Notes: generated by a model not told the origin, from the sequence alone. Shown: positions 16,444-25,915, counted from the first letter of the stretch. The stretch is 64,000 nt of DNA from Paenibacillus macerans (GCF_023715465.1 NZ_JAMBOE010000001.1:124001-188000), one strand, 5' to 3'. Numbers and translations: made by a program.

Positions 16444-18187
16444 GGCTTAACCCGCTTTCCATTGGAATGGTAATGACGGCCACCGTTTCTTCGGGGCGGC
16501 TGGCAAAGCGCAGCCCGGCCTCCTTGCCGTAGTACAGATTTAACCGATTGCAAATATTGAATAACGCATACCCTTTGCCGCCCGCGGGGAGCTGCAGTTT
16601 CTCGTTCATTTGCTCGGCATCAAATCCAACCCCGTTATCCGTCACCGTAATGATTAAGCTGCCGCCCCTCGCCTCCGCCGCGATCCGGATCATGCCGGAG
16701 TCCCGTTTATCCTGCAAGCCGTGCAGGATGGAGTTTTCCACGAGCGGCTGAATGATGATTTTTAACACGGGCAAGTTAAGCAGTTCGGGCGGCGCATGGA
16801 TGGCATATTGAAACAATCCCTCATAACATTGCTGCTGCAGGTTCAAATATTGGCGGGCATGCTCCAGCTCCCGGCCCAGCGTCGTAATTTCCTGCCCCTG
16901 GTTCAGACCCAATTTGAACAACGCGGATAACGAAAGCACCATCTCCTTTACATCCTCGTATTCGTCCATCTCGCATTTCCAGAAAATCGTATTTAACGTG
17001 TTATATAAAAAATGCGGGTCGATTTGCGCCTGCAGCGCTTTAATTTCCGCTTTCCGTTTCTCTTTCTCCGTCTCCTTCACTTCGGTGATGAGCTGCCCGA
17101 TACGGTCGAGCATCTGATTGAACTTCCGTCCGGCCTCGCCGATCTCATCCTGGAACGGACTCACGAAACGCGCCCGCAAATCCTCCTGCTCCACCCGTTT
17201 CATCGTTCTTTGCAGTTTCAGCAGCGGGGATAGCAGCAGTCTCGACAAGTACCGGGCCAGCAGCAGCGCCATCAGGATGCAGCAGGCCATGATCGCCAGC
17301 ACCAGCCACTTGATCTGGAGCACGGGGCCAAGCAGATCCGTTTTCGACAAATAGCTGACCAAAATCCAGTCCGTGGCAAACGCGGAGGAAGCGTAACTGA
17401 CCAGCATCGTGCCTTCCGAACTTTTATATTCGAAGTTTCCGGCTTTATTTTCCCGCAGTAGATCGATAAATTCCGGCGAGCGCGTCCATTCCGGCCGTCC
17501 CTGATCCCCCAGCACGCTGGCCCCTGCGGTGTTGATCAGCAAAAAATGCGCCGCGCCGGGATTCAGCCCTTCCCGGACCACTTGGCCCAGCATCTTCTCA
17601 TCGACATTGACGATCAGGAACACGTCCGGAACATTACTCTCTGTTAGCGGTTGCAAAACCAAAGTGACGACCCGGTGTTTTCCGGCAAACAACTCATCCT
17701 CATGGCTCTCGATCCACCGGGTATCGGGATGTTCTTTGATCCGCTGGTAAATGGCGGTGGAGGTAAACGGCACGCCGGATTTGCGGATTTTGCCGCTGGA
17801 ATAGAAGTCGCCGCCGGGCGTGGTGATCAGGATCGAATCGATCGAGTTTTCCGTCAGCTCGGCTTGTGAAAAAGGGCCTTGAAGCAGCGAAAAATTCGCG
17901 AAATACCGGCTGAGGTTGTCAGCCTGAATATCGCGAATCGTTTGCTTGTAAGTTTCGCTTAGAGTCATCGTGGACGAAGCCACGACGATCTGCTTCAGCT
18001 TCTGGTCCAGCACGTTGACAGACTGGTTGAGCACGCTGCGGTTCAGCTCCACGGAATTGCGCTCCATCGCGCGGGCCGCGATCAAATAGGAACACAGGCC
18101 CGTCACCGCGATACAAAGCACCGTCAGCACGGCAAAAGAGATCCATATCCTTTTTTGCAGCGAAGTTCGGTAGATCCAGGATTTCAA
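16406..18187 (-). CDS. YesM-type sensor histidine kinase
   Basis: About 593 residues from a TTG at 18187, which has GAGGAG ten bases upstream; a GTG at 18196 lies too close to that site. A first membrane helix near residues 14-37 is followed by an extracellular sensing domain of about 240 residues (Cache-like), a second helix (LVLAIMACCILMALLLARYL), a HAMP region and a phospho-acceptor histidine in IDPHFLYNTLN near residue 393. The ATPase domain shows VENSILHGL and DNGVGFD. This is the inside-out kinase class that pairs with AraC-type regulators in carbohydrate sensing; its partner is the adjoining regulator. Confidence 0.93.
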   Translation of the reverse strand: MKSWIYRTSLQKRIWISFAVLTVLCIAVTGLCSYLIAARAMERNSVELNRSVLNQSVNVLDQKLKQIVVASSTMTLSETYKQTIRDIQADNLSRYFANFSLLQGPFSQAELTENSIDSILITTPGGDFYSSGKIRKSGVPFTSTAIYQRIKEHPDTRWIESHEDELFAGKHRVVTLVLQPLTESNVPDVFLIVNVDEKMLGQVVREGLNPGAAHFLLINTAGASVLGDQGRPEWTRSPEFIDLLRENKAGNFEYKSSEGTMLVSYASSAFATDWILVSYLSKTDLLGPVLQIKWLVLAIMACCILMALLLARYLSRLLLSPLLKLQRTMKRVEQEDLRARFVSPFQDEIGEAGRKFNQMLDRIGQLITEVKETEKEKRKAEIKALQAQIDPHFLYNTLNTIFWKCEMDEYEDVKEMVLSLSALFKLGLNQGQEITTLGRELEHARQYLNLQQQCYEGLFQYAIHAPPELLNLPVLKIIIQPLVENSILHGLQDKRDSGMIRIAAEARGGSLIITVTDNGVGFDAEQMNEKLQLPAGGKGYALFNICNRLNLYYGKEAGLRFASRPEETVAVITIPMESGLSHESKRTDENLHY

Positions 18188-18268
18188 TGCTGTCACGCTC
18201 CTCGTAATGTCTGCCCGCCACGATAAAAGTTGAACTAATAATGGTACCGGAATGGGGGCAGCCGACGG

Positions 18269-19096
18269 TCAGCCCTTCACCGAACCCGCCGTCATTTGCA
18301 TAAACGATTTATTGGCGAACACGTACACCACCAGCATCGGCAGGATGGACAAGCAGGCGCCGGCCAACATCAGCTGCGGTTGCGCGGCGTCGCCCACGCC
18401 GTATTTCAGGCTGGCCAGCCCCACCGTCAAGGTTTGCAATTCGGGCTGGGTCATCGTAAACACCAATGGCAAAATATATTCGTTCCACGCCCCGCGGAAG
18501 CTCCAAAGTCCGGCCACGCCCAACGCCGGGGCCAGCAATGGCAGTACAATTCTATAATACGTGCTGTAAAAATTGCAACCGTCAATGTAAGCGGCTTCAT
18601 CCAATTCCTTCGGAATAGCGCGCACAAATCCGATCAGCATAAAAAAGACTGTGGCATGGGCACTGATCAGCAAGATAATGACGCCCCAAAGTGATTTTTG
18701 CAGGTGCAGCGCCACCATCAGATCGAATTGCGGCCTGAGGACCACCGCGCCGATGGAAATAAACAACGTGCCGGATTGCAGCAGCACATAAAACTTTTTC
18801 CCGATAAAATCGATTCTCGCCACGGCATAGGCGGCCATGGTCCCGATCAGCAGCGTGCCGACCGTCGTAAAAAAGCTGGTAAACACGCTGTTCCAGGTAA
18901 ACCGGGCGAAATTGGCGACCTCCCAGGCCTGCGCGTAATTGCTGAATTTCCACTCTTTTGGAAGTAGCGTAGCGCCCGTGGTCAGCTCCAAATTCGACTT
19001 TAAGGAGCCGAAGAAAGCAAGCAAGATCGGAAATAAGGTAAATACGGCGACGACCAAAAGAAATAACCATAATAAAACGCTTGATATCTTATTCAT
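18269..19096 (-). CDS. Carbohydrate ABC importer permease, MalG-like
   Basis: A 275-residue inner-membrane protein with about six hydrophobic helices and AGAGGGGAG before ATG 19096. The EAA loop that contacts the ATPase reads LDEAAYIDGCNFYSTYYRI followed by VLPLLAP. It pairs with the permease gene just upstream (18-base gap) to form the membrane channel for the binding protein at 13133-14521. Order permease-permease-kinase-regulator-binding protein suggests one transcription unit, with a possible extra promoter before the last gene. Confidence 0.92.
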   Translation of the reverse strand: MNKISSVLLWLFLLVVAVFTLFPILLAFFGSLKSNLELTTGATLLPKEWKFSNYAQAWEVANFARFTWNSVFTSFFTTVGTLLIGTMAAYAVARIDFIGKKFYVLLQSGTLFISIGAVVLRPQFDLMVALHLQKSLWGVIILLISAHATVFFMLIGFVRAIPKELDEAAYIDGCNFYSTYYRIVLPLLAPALGVAGLWSFRGAWNEYILPLVFTMTQPELQTLTVGLASLKYGVGDAAQPQLMLAGACLSILPMLVVYVFANKSFMQMTAGSVKG

Positions 19097-19114
19097 CGGC
19101 CTATCTCCCCTCTG

Positions 19115-20011
19115 TCAGTAGATTTCGTTCAGTTTTTTGGAAAGACGGAAGTAAAGCAAAGTGATCACCCCGACGATGACCGCCGTGGCAAAACCGACCG
19201 CGCTCCCGTATCCGAATTGCTGGGCGCTTGCTCCCCCGCTGGATACCGGGAAAAATAATTTATACAAATAGAGGTACATGACATTTGTCTTGCCGTAAGG
19301 TCCGCCTTCCGTTAGCACCATGATGCTCTCGTACCCTTTTAACGAGACGATTATCGCCAGCATCACGATCATTTGCAGCACCGGTCCAAGCATCGGCACG
19401 GTAATGCTCCACATTTTGCGGACGGGTCCGGCTCCATCCAGGGATGCAGCTTCGTACAGATCTTCGGGAATATTTTGCAGCCCGGCCAGGAACAGCAGCA
19501 TATAGTTGCCGATCGCTCCCCAAATCGCCACAATAATGGAAGTTAGCAAGGCATACTTGGGCCCTAACCAGTCTATGGGCGCCGAAATGATGCCGGAGGC
19601 GAGTAGCATCTGATTGATCATCCCGTTGTAGGAGTTGAACACGACATAGAATACAATCGCCATCACGGAAGAACTTACGATAGTAGGGAGGAAATATACC
19701 GCCCGCAATAGCTGCCTTCCCGCGAAAGCCCGGTTCAAAATGACCGCCAGCACAAAGGACAAAGGAATCGTCACCAGCAGCTTCCCGCCAGCATACACGA
19801 ACGTATTCAACACCGACTGCCAAAACTCCGTATCCCGGAACAACCGCCCGAAGTTATTCAGTCCGATAAACAAAGGTTCACCATACCCCTGATAATCGTA
19901 AAACATGTACTTGAGCGCCCAAATAATCGGATACACCCCAAACACCAGCGTCAAAATCAAACTCGGCGCGACGAACGTCCAGGCATGGATTTGGCGTTTT
20001 GCGTTGTTCAC
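19115..20011 (-). CDS. Carbohydrate ABC importer permease, MalF/UgpA-like
   Basis: About 298 residues from GTG 20011, seven bases after AGGAGG; the frame extends to 20032 but without a site. Several membrane helices are visible (FVAPSLILTLVFGVYPIIWA first). The EAA loop reads DLYEAASLDGAGPVRKMWSI. It is the first gene of the minus-strand uptake operon and diverges from the lyase gene at 20250; the 238 bases between them must hold both promoters. Confidence 0.92.
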   Translation of the reverse strand: MNNAKRQIHAWTFVAPSLILTLVFGVYPIIWALKYMFYDYQGYGEPLFIGLNNFGRLFRDTEFWQSVLNTFVYAGGKLLVTIPLSFVLAVILNRAFAGRQLLRAVYFLPTIVSSSVMAIVFYVVFNSYNGMINQMLLASGIISAPIDWLGPKYALLTSIIVAIWGAIGNYMLLFLAGLQNIPEDLYEAASLDGAGPVRKMWSITVPMLGPVLQMIVMLAIIVSLKGYESIMVLTEGGPYGKTNVMYLYLYKLFFPVSSGGASAQQFGYGSAVGFATAVIVGVITLLYFRLSKKLNEIY

Positions 20012-20249
20012 TGTTTTTCCTCCTGTCATCAAGCGTTGCTTTTCTTAATCCTAAGATAAAAGCCCTCAGGCGGAAGCGGTTAGGGAGAAACCCACTGTGT
20101 TAAGGGGGGAAAATCACTTTTCAGTCGATTTGTCCCCTGCCCTTCGCTTGTTTCTCCATCCCGGCGGCAGCCTGTATTCAATTAGAATTAGGACGAGAGA
20201 TGATTATCGTTGAACTGGAACTTCAACTTTTAGGAAGGTGACGAGGACG

Positions 20250-22964
20250 ATGAAACCTATGAACGGCGAAGGGGCAGCAGCCTCTTACGGCTTGTACGAT
20301 GCGGGTGAACTGGAGGCTGTGCGAAACCGCATCAGGACAAATCCCGCGCTGCAGGAGGAGTATCTACGGCAAAAAGAGCTCTCGCAGCGTTATGCCGCCC
20401 GGGCCATAACCGCTCCGCTTAGAGAGCAAGCCAATTTTCGTACGTATCCGTTTGTGTTTAAGGTGCCTGAAGGAGTCCGATATGCGCTCATTTCCATTCA
20501 TATCGCCGGAAAAGGGACGGCCCGCATCAGCGGCATGAGGCTGACGTTTTCCCAGCGCGGGCTGCCCGTGGAGCTGGAGAACGCGAATTTTGCGCAGGAT
20601 TTAGCCCACTGGGAGGCCGAAGTGGCGGATGGAAGCGAGCTTCGGCTTCAACCCCTGCCCTTAGGCGCGGCGGCCATGCAGCCTTCCGGGGTAACACCGG
20701 CCAGCGGCGCGGACACCATGGGAAGCGGTGTGGACACTGCGGCAAAAGCACAGTGCGTTTTCGTGGCCAATGCCTTCACGGATGCGGACACTGTGCTGCA
20801 TTACGGCGCGCTGATTCCCATGCGGGCGGGCGAACACTACAGCGTCCAGATTACGCTGAGTTTGGAAGTTCCCTTAACCGTTGGCGTTTATACGGAGGTT
20901 CGTTTCCGGAGCAGCGAAGGCCCGCTGGAGCGCGAAATTCCCCTATGTTCGCCTCCCTTCAACCGGCCCACGCCAAGCCCTTGGCCTTATTTTCTTGAAG
21001 CGGCCGGAGCGGACGCCAACCGGTTCATGGTAGAAGGCGATTTCGCCAGCGCCGAGCGCTGTAAGCAAAAATTACTGTACATGCTGCGCGATATGATCCA
21101 GGGCATGGACATTTTTAAAGCCACGGGTTGGCATGACGACGATGTTTACGGTGCGGTCCATATCGGCAGAGGTTTGGCGGTCATCTCGGTGATCTATCGT
21201 CAGATCGCCCCTTCCGGTGTGTTCGACCGGGATGAGACAGCAGCGCTATTGGCGCACTTCCGCTATATTTCCAATTTAATGATGGATACGGGGTATTACC
21301 GTTATGACCTCGCAGAATTCCCTGATGAAAAAGGCGGGATGCGCAGCAACTGGAACGCGGACCGGGCCACAGGCCTGGGAGTGTATGCTCTGCTGTTCCC
21401 GCAGGAGCCGAAGGCGGGGGAATATCTAGAGCATGCCTTGGCGGTGGTGGATTGGCAGCTCGATCACGTTGTGGACGATTGCGGAGCCTGGCCGGAAAAT
21501 ATCAGATACCATTGCGCGGTGCTCCATCGTTATTTTCTACTTTTTGTCCTGCTGAAACGGATCAAGGGAGTCGATTATTTTCAGCGTGAGAAGGTCAAAG
21601 GCATGTACCGTTTTTTGATCGGAACGGCCGTGCCGGCGGACCGGATTCAAGTCGGGCCGGACAGCCCCGCCGTCATGCTGACGCCAGCGGTCGGCGATGC
21701 CAATGTGCAGGAGCACTGGTTCCGGCTGCTGGGTTATGCGGCTCCTTTTTACATGGAGAATGACCCCAAGTTGGCCAAGGAAATGATGTGGGCTTGGCGG
21801 CGCGGGGGTGCGCCCGTCCGGGATTCCGGCGCTTCTCCCTACCCGCTCGCGGCCCTGCTGTTTCCCGAGCCGGATTTGCCGGAAGAAGCTCCCGAATTAG
21901 GTTCGATTCATTATCCCGGCATGGGCTACGTGATTTTCCGCAATCCGCAGGGCCCGAACCGGTACGAGCATTATGCAATTTACGAGGCTTCCCCGCTTAC
22001 CTACCATGCCCATCACGATGAGGGGCATTTCTCGATCTGGAGCCATCAGGTGCCTTTGACGCTCGACTCTGGAACCGGCGGTTACTACAATGGCGACAGG
22101 CATTGGTACGTGTCCAGCGCGGCCCATAATGTCGTGCAGTTTACCGGCCTTTCGGGAGAATGGCAGGAAGTCCCGCTGCGCAGCCAATGCGAGCAGGCGG
22201 TTTTCTCCGCGGAACTGGATTATGTCCGAAGCCGGATCCCCGATCCGAACATCCGCGAATATCATCGGCATTTTGTTTTTATCAAAGCCGGATTGGAAGT
22301 TTACCTGGTCTGGGACCACATCAACGGCGAGTCGGGACGCGTATGGAACCTGCACACGCTGAGCACCGAAGCGGATATTGGGGAACAGCACATCGACGCG
22401 TATTGTCTGGGCGGCATGCAATTAAGCGCCGTCATCGCCGAACCGAAGCGGCCTGTGATCGTCACGGACCAAGGTGCCGTCGCCGGCAACTACCCTCTGC
22501 CGGTGCAGCAGCATTTTAAAGTATACGGCCGGGCAAGCGATGATTATTTGGTGCTGCTGCATCCTCATGAAGAAGGGGAACTAAGCGCTCGTATCGAAGC
22601 TATCCAATTGGACAATCCGGCTCGAACCGAAGTCGCTCCATTGGTTGATCAGCTGCCAGCCCAAGCTGCCCATTTGGATAACCGGCCGTCGAACCAAGCC
22701 GATGCCCCCCATTCCGATTTTCGGCCGCCGCAAGTGCGCTGCTACAAAATCACCAAACCCGACGGGGCATGGTGTATCGTTGTAATGAATGGGTCGAAGC
22801 GAACGCAAACTTTAAATCTAGCAGCCTTGGGATCATTGAGATTATTGGGCGGGCAGAATCAGGCGAATAGCGGAAACGGCGGCGAACTAATCGGACAATC
22901 GCTGCAAATAGAAGCCAACCGCCTTTGCGTCCTGCTGCCGCAATCCAATTACGGGAGGAGTTAA
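20250..22964 (+). CDS. Heparinase II/III-like polysaccharide lyase, cytoplasmic
   Basis: 904 residues starting at ATG 20250; the GTG at 20238 would sit on the AGGAAGG site itself. The middle is an alpha-toroid lyase domain with conserved pieces such as GAWPENIRYHCAVLHRYFLL. The C-terminal beta-sandwich contains YHAHHDEGHFSIWSHQV and LDSGTGGYYNGDRHWY, the heparinase II/III signature around the metal and catalytic histidine. An N-terminal sandwich domain fills the first 230 residues. No signal peptide is present, so it acts on imported oligosaccharides. Beta-elimination at a uronic acid would give a 4,5-unsaturated end, the substrate class of the KdgF-like protein next door. The exact glycan is unknown. 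Confidence 0.8.
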   Translation: MKPMNGEGAAASYGLYDAGELEAVRNRIRTNPALQEEYLRQKELSQRYAARAITAPLREQANFRTYPFVFKVPEGVRYALISIHIAGKGTARISGMRLTFSQRGLPVELENANFAQDLAHWEAEVADGSELRLQPLPLGAAAMQPSGVTPASGADTMGSGVDTAAKAQCVFVANAFTDADTVLHYGALIPMRAGEHYSVQITLSLEVPLTVGVYTEVRFRSSEGPLEREIPLCSPPFNRPTPSPWPYFLEAAGADANRFMVEGDFASAERCKQKLLYMLRDMIQGMDIFKATGWHDDDVYGAVHIGRGLAVISVIYRQIAPSGVFDRDETAALLAHFRYISNLMMDTGYYRYDLAEFPDEKGGMRSNWNADRATGLGVYALLFPQEPKAGEYLEHALAVVDWQLDHVVDDCGAWPENIRYHCAVLHRYFLLFVLLKRIKGVDYFQREKVKGMYRFLIGTAVPADRIQVGPDSPAVMLTPAVGDANVQEHWFRLLGYAAPFYMENDPKLAKEMMWAWRRGGAPVRDSGASPYPLAALLFPEPDLPEEAPELGSIHYPGMGYVIFRNPQGPNRYEHYAIYEASPLTYHAHHDEGHFSIWSHQVPLTLDSGTGGYYNGDRHWYVSSAAHNVVQFTGLSGEWQEVPLRSQCEQAVFSAELDYVRSRIPDPNIREYHRHFVFIKAGLEVYLVWDHINGESGRVWNLHTLSTEADIGEQHIDAYCLGGMQLSAVIAEPKRPVIVTDQGAVAGNYPLPVQQHFKVYGRASDDYLVLLHPHEEGELSARIEAIQLDNPARTEVAPLVDQLPAQAAHLDNRPSNQADAPHSDFRPPQVRCYKITKPDGAWCIVVMNGSKRTQTLNLAALGSLRLLGGQNQANSGNGGELIGQSLQIEANRLCVLLPQSNYGRS

Positions 22965-22968
22965 ATCT

Positions 22969-23289
22969 ATGAGCAATATTGGAGTATGGGAAAATGCCGA
23001 ACCGGGCGTGAAACGCTGCATTTTAAGAGCCGAGGACAGTCTGATGATGATGGAAGTGCATTTTGCCAAAGGGGCCGAGGGTTACGAGCACAGCCATCCC
23101 CACCAGCAAATGAGCTACTGCCTGCGCGGAAGCTTTATTTTCCGCATCGATGGCCGGGAATACTGCATCGGGACTGGAGATACGATCAATATTCCCGGAA
23201 ACGCAAAACATGGCGTAACCGCGCTGGAGGAAGACTCCGCCCTGCTGGACGTCTTTACGCCGATTCGCGAGGATTTAGTGAAGAGATAA
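22969..23289 (+). CDS. KdgF-like cupin, unsaturated uronate processing
   Basis: A 106-residue single-domain cupin with GGGAGGAG before the ATG, starting 5 bases after the lyase stop. The metal-binding motif 1 is HSHPHQQMSYCLRG and motif 2 is GDTINIPGNAKHGV, giving His residues of a cupin metal site. KdgF proteins turn 4,5-unsaturated uronic acid monomers into linear keto acids in pectin and alginate breakdown. Coupling to a lyase gene supports this role. A truncated second copy of the 3' half lies at 30294-30437. Confidence 0.8.
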   Translation: MSNIGVWENAEPGVKRCILRAEDSLMMMEVHFAKGAEGYEHSHPHQQMSYCLRGSFIFRIDGREYCIGTGDTINIPGNAKHGVTALEEDSALLDVFTPIREDLVKR

Positions 23290-23302
23290 AATTTTATTGA
23301 AC

Positions 23303-23381
23303 AAACTACAAAAAATGACCCATACAAAGTGGCTTGTATGGGTCATTTATGTACATTGCGTCGTGAACCAATTGTTACGAC
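23303..23381. repeat. Duplicated segment with bidirectional terminator (copy 1)
   Basis: Contains a perfect hairpin at 23313-23348 (arms AAATGACCCATACAA and complement) that ends the lyase-cupin transcripts, followed by CGTGAACCAATTGTTACGAC. The same hairpin and tail recur at 32302-32380 with few changes, so the segment is duplicated. The rest of the interval up to 23520 shows no gene. Confidence 0.75.
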
Positions 23382-23523
23382 ATATACAACTAAAAGATTT
23401 TCTAATATTGTAGAGAATGCGACAAGTCCCTACTCTTAAACGATAAAGGTTCGTTTTCCCTTGCAGCTTTTTTATATCGAGTTCAGGATGCCTGGGATTT
23501 TCAGCGAGTATGTTTAAGCCCAA

Positions 23524-23580
23524 CAATTATCCTTACCTCGCCCGATCTGGCGGAGGTCCAAAGGATTAGCGACTGGATTA
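23524..23580 (+). pseudogene. ABC ATPase fragment (D-loop/H-loop region)
   Basis: Translates to TIILTSPDLAEVQRISDWI, matching VILTSHDLAEVQKISDWIT of the remnant at 33616-34135, with the switch histidine changed to proline. It has no start, no Walker motifs and is followed by stops. A leftover of the same gene as the later copy. Confidence 0.6.
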
Positions 23581-23649
23581 AATCACCTCCCACTTTCTTC
23601 CCGCTTTCCTCCCAAAAAGCTCCTGAATAATGCGCTTGAAATAAAATAA

Positions 23650-23679
23650 GGCTACAACAAGAATTCCTTATTGTAGCCG
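23650..23679 (-). terminator. Terminator of the azoreductase/SDR operon
   Basis: GGCTACAA and TTGTAGCC form the stem, with further pairing towards the loop (CAAG/CTTA partly). On the minus strand a T-rich tail follows. It lies 17 bases beyond the stop of the gene at 23696. Confidence 0.65.
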
Positions 23680-23695
23680 GAAAAACTTTATTATT

Positions 23696-24346
23696 TTAAA
23701 AGTTTTTGGCTGCCGATACGGCTTGCCGGATCGCTTGTTCCATGATGTTCTGCGCCTTGTCCGGATGCTCACTGGTGCCCTCAACAAAAATCGCTCGTAC
23801 ATCTTCTATCCCGAGGAAATTCATCGCGGTTTTGATATAACGATGACTAAATTCTACATCTTCAAATTTTCCATGAGAAAGCACCGTACCGGAAGCCTGA
23901 ATGTGCATTACCTTCTTACCTTGCTGCGTTCCCATCAGACCGGATAACCCCCGCAATCCATTATTGGCTCGTGTAAACGTTTTACCCGGAACCAAAACGG
24001 CGTCAAGGTACATTTTCAGGATTGACGGGAAAGAATAGTTCCATACCGGATTGACAATGACGATTTTATCCGCCGCCATGAATTGATCTACAATTTCGCT
24101 CATCCGTACCGTTTTTTTCTTTGACTCTTCGCTAAGCTCATCAAAGGAGGATCCGCTTGCCGGTTGACCCCAACGTCTCAATAGATCCTCGTCGATTTGC
24201 GGAAGATCCATGCGATACAGATCCAGATGAATTACTTCATCACCGGGGTTGGCTTCCTGATAAGTTTCGATAAAATGTCTGCCCACGCGCAAGCTGTGAG
24301 AATCGTCTTGGAAAGGATGTGCTGTCACGTACAACACAGTTGCCAT
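23696..24346 (-). CDS. FMN-dependent NADH:quinone oxidoreductase / azoreductase-like
   Basis: A 216-residue flavodoxin-like protein; AAGGAGCGG precedes the ATG. The N-terminus VLYVTAHPFQDDSHSLRVG binds the FMN phosphate, VNPVWNYSFPSILKMYLDAV is the family signature and HIQASGTVLS the second flavin loop. AzoR-type enzymes reduce quinones and azo dyes with NADH and protect against thiol-reactive compounds. It follows the SDR gene by 23 bases, and the TetR-type regulator gene lies just upstream of that pair, so induction by an electrophile or quinone is likely. Confidence 0.88.
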   Translation of the reverse strand: MATVLYVTAHPFQDDSHSLRVGRHFIETYQEANPGDEVIHLDLYRMDLPQIDEDLLRRWGQPASGSSFDELSEESKKKTVRMSEIVDQFMAADKIVIVNPVWNYSFPSILKMYLDAVLVPGKTFTRANNGLRGLSGLMGTQQGKKVMHIQASGTVLSHGKFEDVEFSHRYIKTAMNFLGIEDVRAIFVEGTSEHPDKAQNIMEQAIRQAVSAAKNF

Positions 24347-24369
24347 AATAATTCCGCTCCTTATTTTTC

Positions 24370-25068
24370 TTATTGGAACAATTGAGGATACACGGCTTGT
24401 ATGCCGCCAGCAAAATCACGCTGCACTTTGCGGCTCCAATCATCGGCTATAATTTCATAGCTATCAGCTGCAATCCCATCGATCGCGATTCTGGCTATAT
24501 CAGCAGGACTAGCTTTAGGTGCTTTAACATTTGCTGTCATATCCGTGTCCATATATGCCACATGCAGCCCGGCCACTCTGATATTTTTCTCAGCCAGAGC
24601 CAAACGAAGCGTATTCGTCATATTCCATTCAGCCGATTTTGCGGCAGGATATGCAGTTACACCCACACTAAACCAGGACAGGGTGGAGAGGATATTTAGA
24701 ATGGACCCGCCGCCATTTTTTTCAATAATCGGTGCAAAAGCACGAATCATCGATAATGTGCCGAAGAAGTGAGTATCCATATCCAAGCGAATCTGATCGA
24801 TATCCCCATCAAGCAATGATGCTCCCGTATGTGATCCTGCATTGTTGATCAGCAAAGTCAGATCGGGAACCGCCCGTGCCGCTTCAGCTACCGATTGGGG
24901 ATCCGTAATATCCAGTTGTACCGGGATCACTCCCGGCAATTGAATTGTTTTTGGGTCTCTCGCTCCGGCATAAACCATGGCTCCTCTAGAGAGAAGCTCA
25001 TTTGCAAGGTGGTGGCCAAGCCCTCGGTTAGCACCAGTAACCAACGCAACTTGTTTTGAAATATCCAT
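24370..25068 (-). CDS. Short-chain dehydrogenase/reductase (SDR)
   Basis: 232 residues from ATG 25068, preceded by AAAGGAG; the frame to 25146 is unsupported. A classical Rossmann start ALVTGANRGLGHHLA, NNAG, a serine in ILSTLSW and YPAAKSAEWN (YxxxK) give a full catalytic set. Substrate unknown. It is followed by the azoreductase-like gene and preceded by operator-like palindromes GAACGATCGTTC, so it is probably controlled by the TetR regulator at 25331. Confidence 0.88.
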   Translation of the reverse strand: MDISKQVALVTGANRGLGHHLANELLSRGAMVYAGARDPKTIQLPGVIPVQLDITDPQSVAEAARAVPDLTLLINNAGSHTGASLLDGDIDQIRLDMDTHFFGTLSMIRAFAPIIEKNGGGSILNILSTLSWFSVGVTAYPAAKSAEWNMTNTLRLALAEKNIRVAGLHVAYMDTDMTANVKAPKASPADIARIAIDGIAADSYEIIADDWSRKVQRDFAGGIQAVYPQLFQ

Positions 25069-25122
25069 AGTTAACAGCTCCTTTTCACAAATTTGGGATC
25101 TATTCGATTCGGCTTTTTTCTT

Positions 25123-25134
25123 GAACGATCGTTC
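25123..25134. promoter_or_regulatory. Perfect palindrome, candidate TetR operator
   Basis: GAACGATCGTTC is a perfect 12-bp palindrome 55 bases before the SDR start. A one-change version lies at 25207-25218, and the half site AAGAACGAT recurs at 25266 and 25952 near the regulator gene, fitting joint control and autoregulation. Confidence 0.5.
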
Positions 25135-25206
25135 TTTAATGATCAAAAAAAATATTACACCTATGAAGTTGCTGCTCCCCCCTCCACTATGTCAATTTCA
25201 TTTCTA

Positions 25207-25218
25207 GAATGATCGTTC
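25207..25218. promoter_or_regulatory. Second operator-like palindrome
   Basis: GAATGATCGTTC matches the site at 25123 in 11 of 12 bases, 84 bases away. Both lie between the regulator's 3' end and the SDR start. Confidence 0.4.
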
Positions 25219-25330
25219 TCGCAAATGTTCAGGAAGTTCAACCTCCAGAGCTATCATACACGATTTAAGAACGATTAGTCAACTATAATCGTGTCTTCCC
25301 TCTGCTAGCTGATTCCCTAAAACCCTAAGA

Positions 25331-25915
25331 TCACAAGATAATGGACATGGCTACTTTAGCGGCATCCTCCAATACTTTACGATCCGTGGCTGTTTTAGCG
25401 AGTACATAAAGCCCGTGCCTCGTCCCCACAAGAAATCTGGCCGTCTCACGAACGTTCAGCTTTGCCTTTAATTTACCCAACTGCTGAGCGCGCATCAGAA
25501 ATTTATAAAAAGCGATCTCCATATCCAACGTATAAGCTTCGATCCGAGAGGAGATCGCCGAATCCACTGCGCCCAGTTCCATTGCTGTATTTGCGATAAA
25601 GCAGCCTCGGCGTCCCGTTTCGTTGCTTAGAGCCACATCAATCAATGTATCGAAAAAACGACGTAACAATTCTTTGGGTTCCCCGTCCTCCTCAAGGATG
25701 CGAAAGGCTCGATCTTTCGTCACTTCCCTGAATCGATCCAAGCAGGTGAGAAACAATTGATTTTTATCGCCAAACGTATCGTACAGGCTCCCCCTATGAA
25801 CTCCGGTGCGTTCGACCAAATCCTGAATGGATGTTCTCTCATACCCTTTCTCCCAGAACAATTCCATGGCTTTGTTCAATGCGGTCTCCTGATCAAATTC
25901 TCTGGGTCTTGCCAT
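25331..25915 (-). CDS. TetR/AcrR family regulator
   Basis: 194 residues, GGAGG before the ATG. The N-terminal helix-turn-helix reads TSIQDLVERTGVHRGSLYDT with FGDKNQLF, a form common in TetR regulators of quinone/electrophile response. The C-terminal ligand domain includes GRRGCFIANTAMELG, with a cysteine that could sense electrophiles (inference). It lies upstream of the SDR-azoreductase pair on the same strand with GAACGAT sites on both sides. Confidence 0.9.
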   Translation of the reverse strand: MARPREFDQETALNKAMELFWEKGYERTSIQDLVERTGVHRGSLYDTFGDKNQLFLTCLDRFREVTKDRAFRILEEDGEPKELLRRFFDTLIDVALSNETGRRGCFIANTAMELGAVDSAISSRIEAYTLDMEIAFYKFLMRAQQLGKLKAKLNVRETARFLVGTRHGLYVLAKTATDRKVLEDAAKVAMSIIL

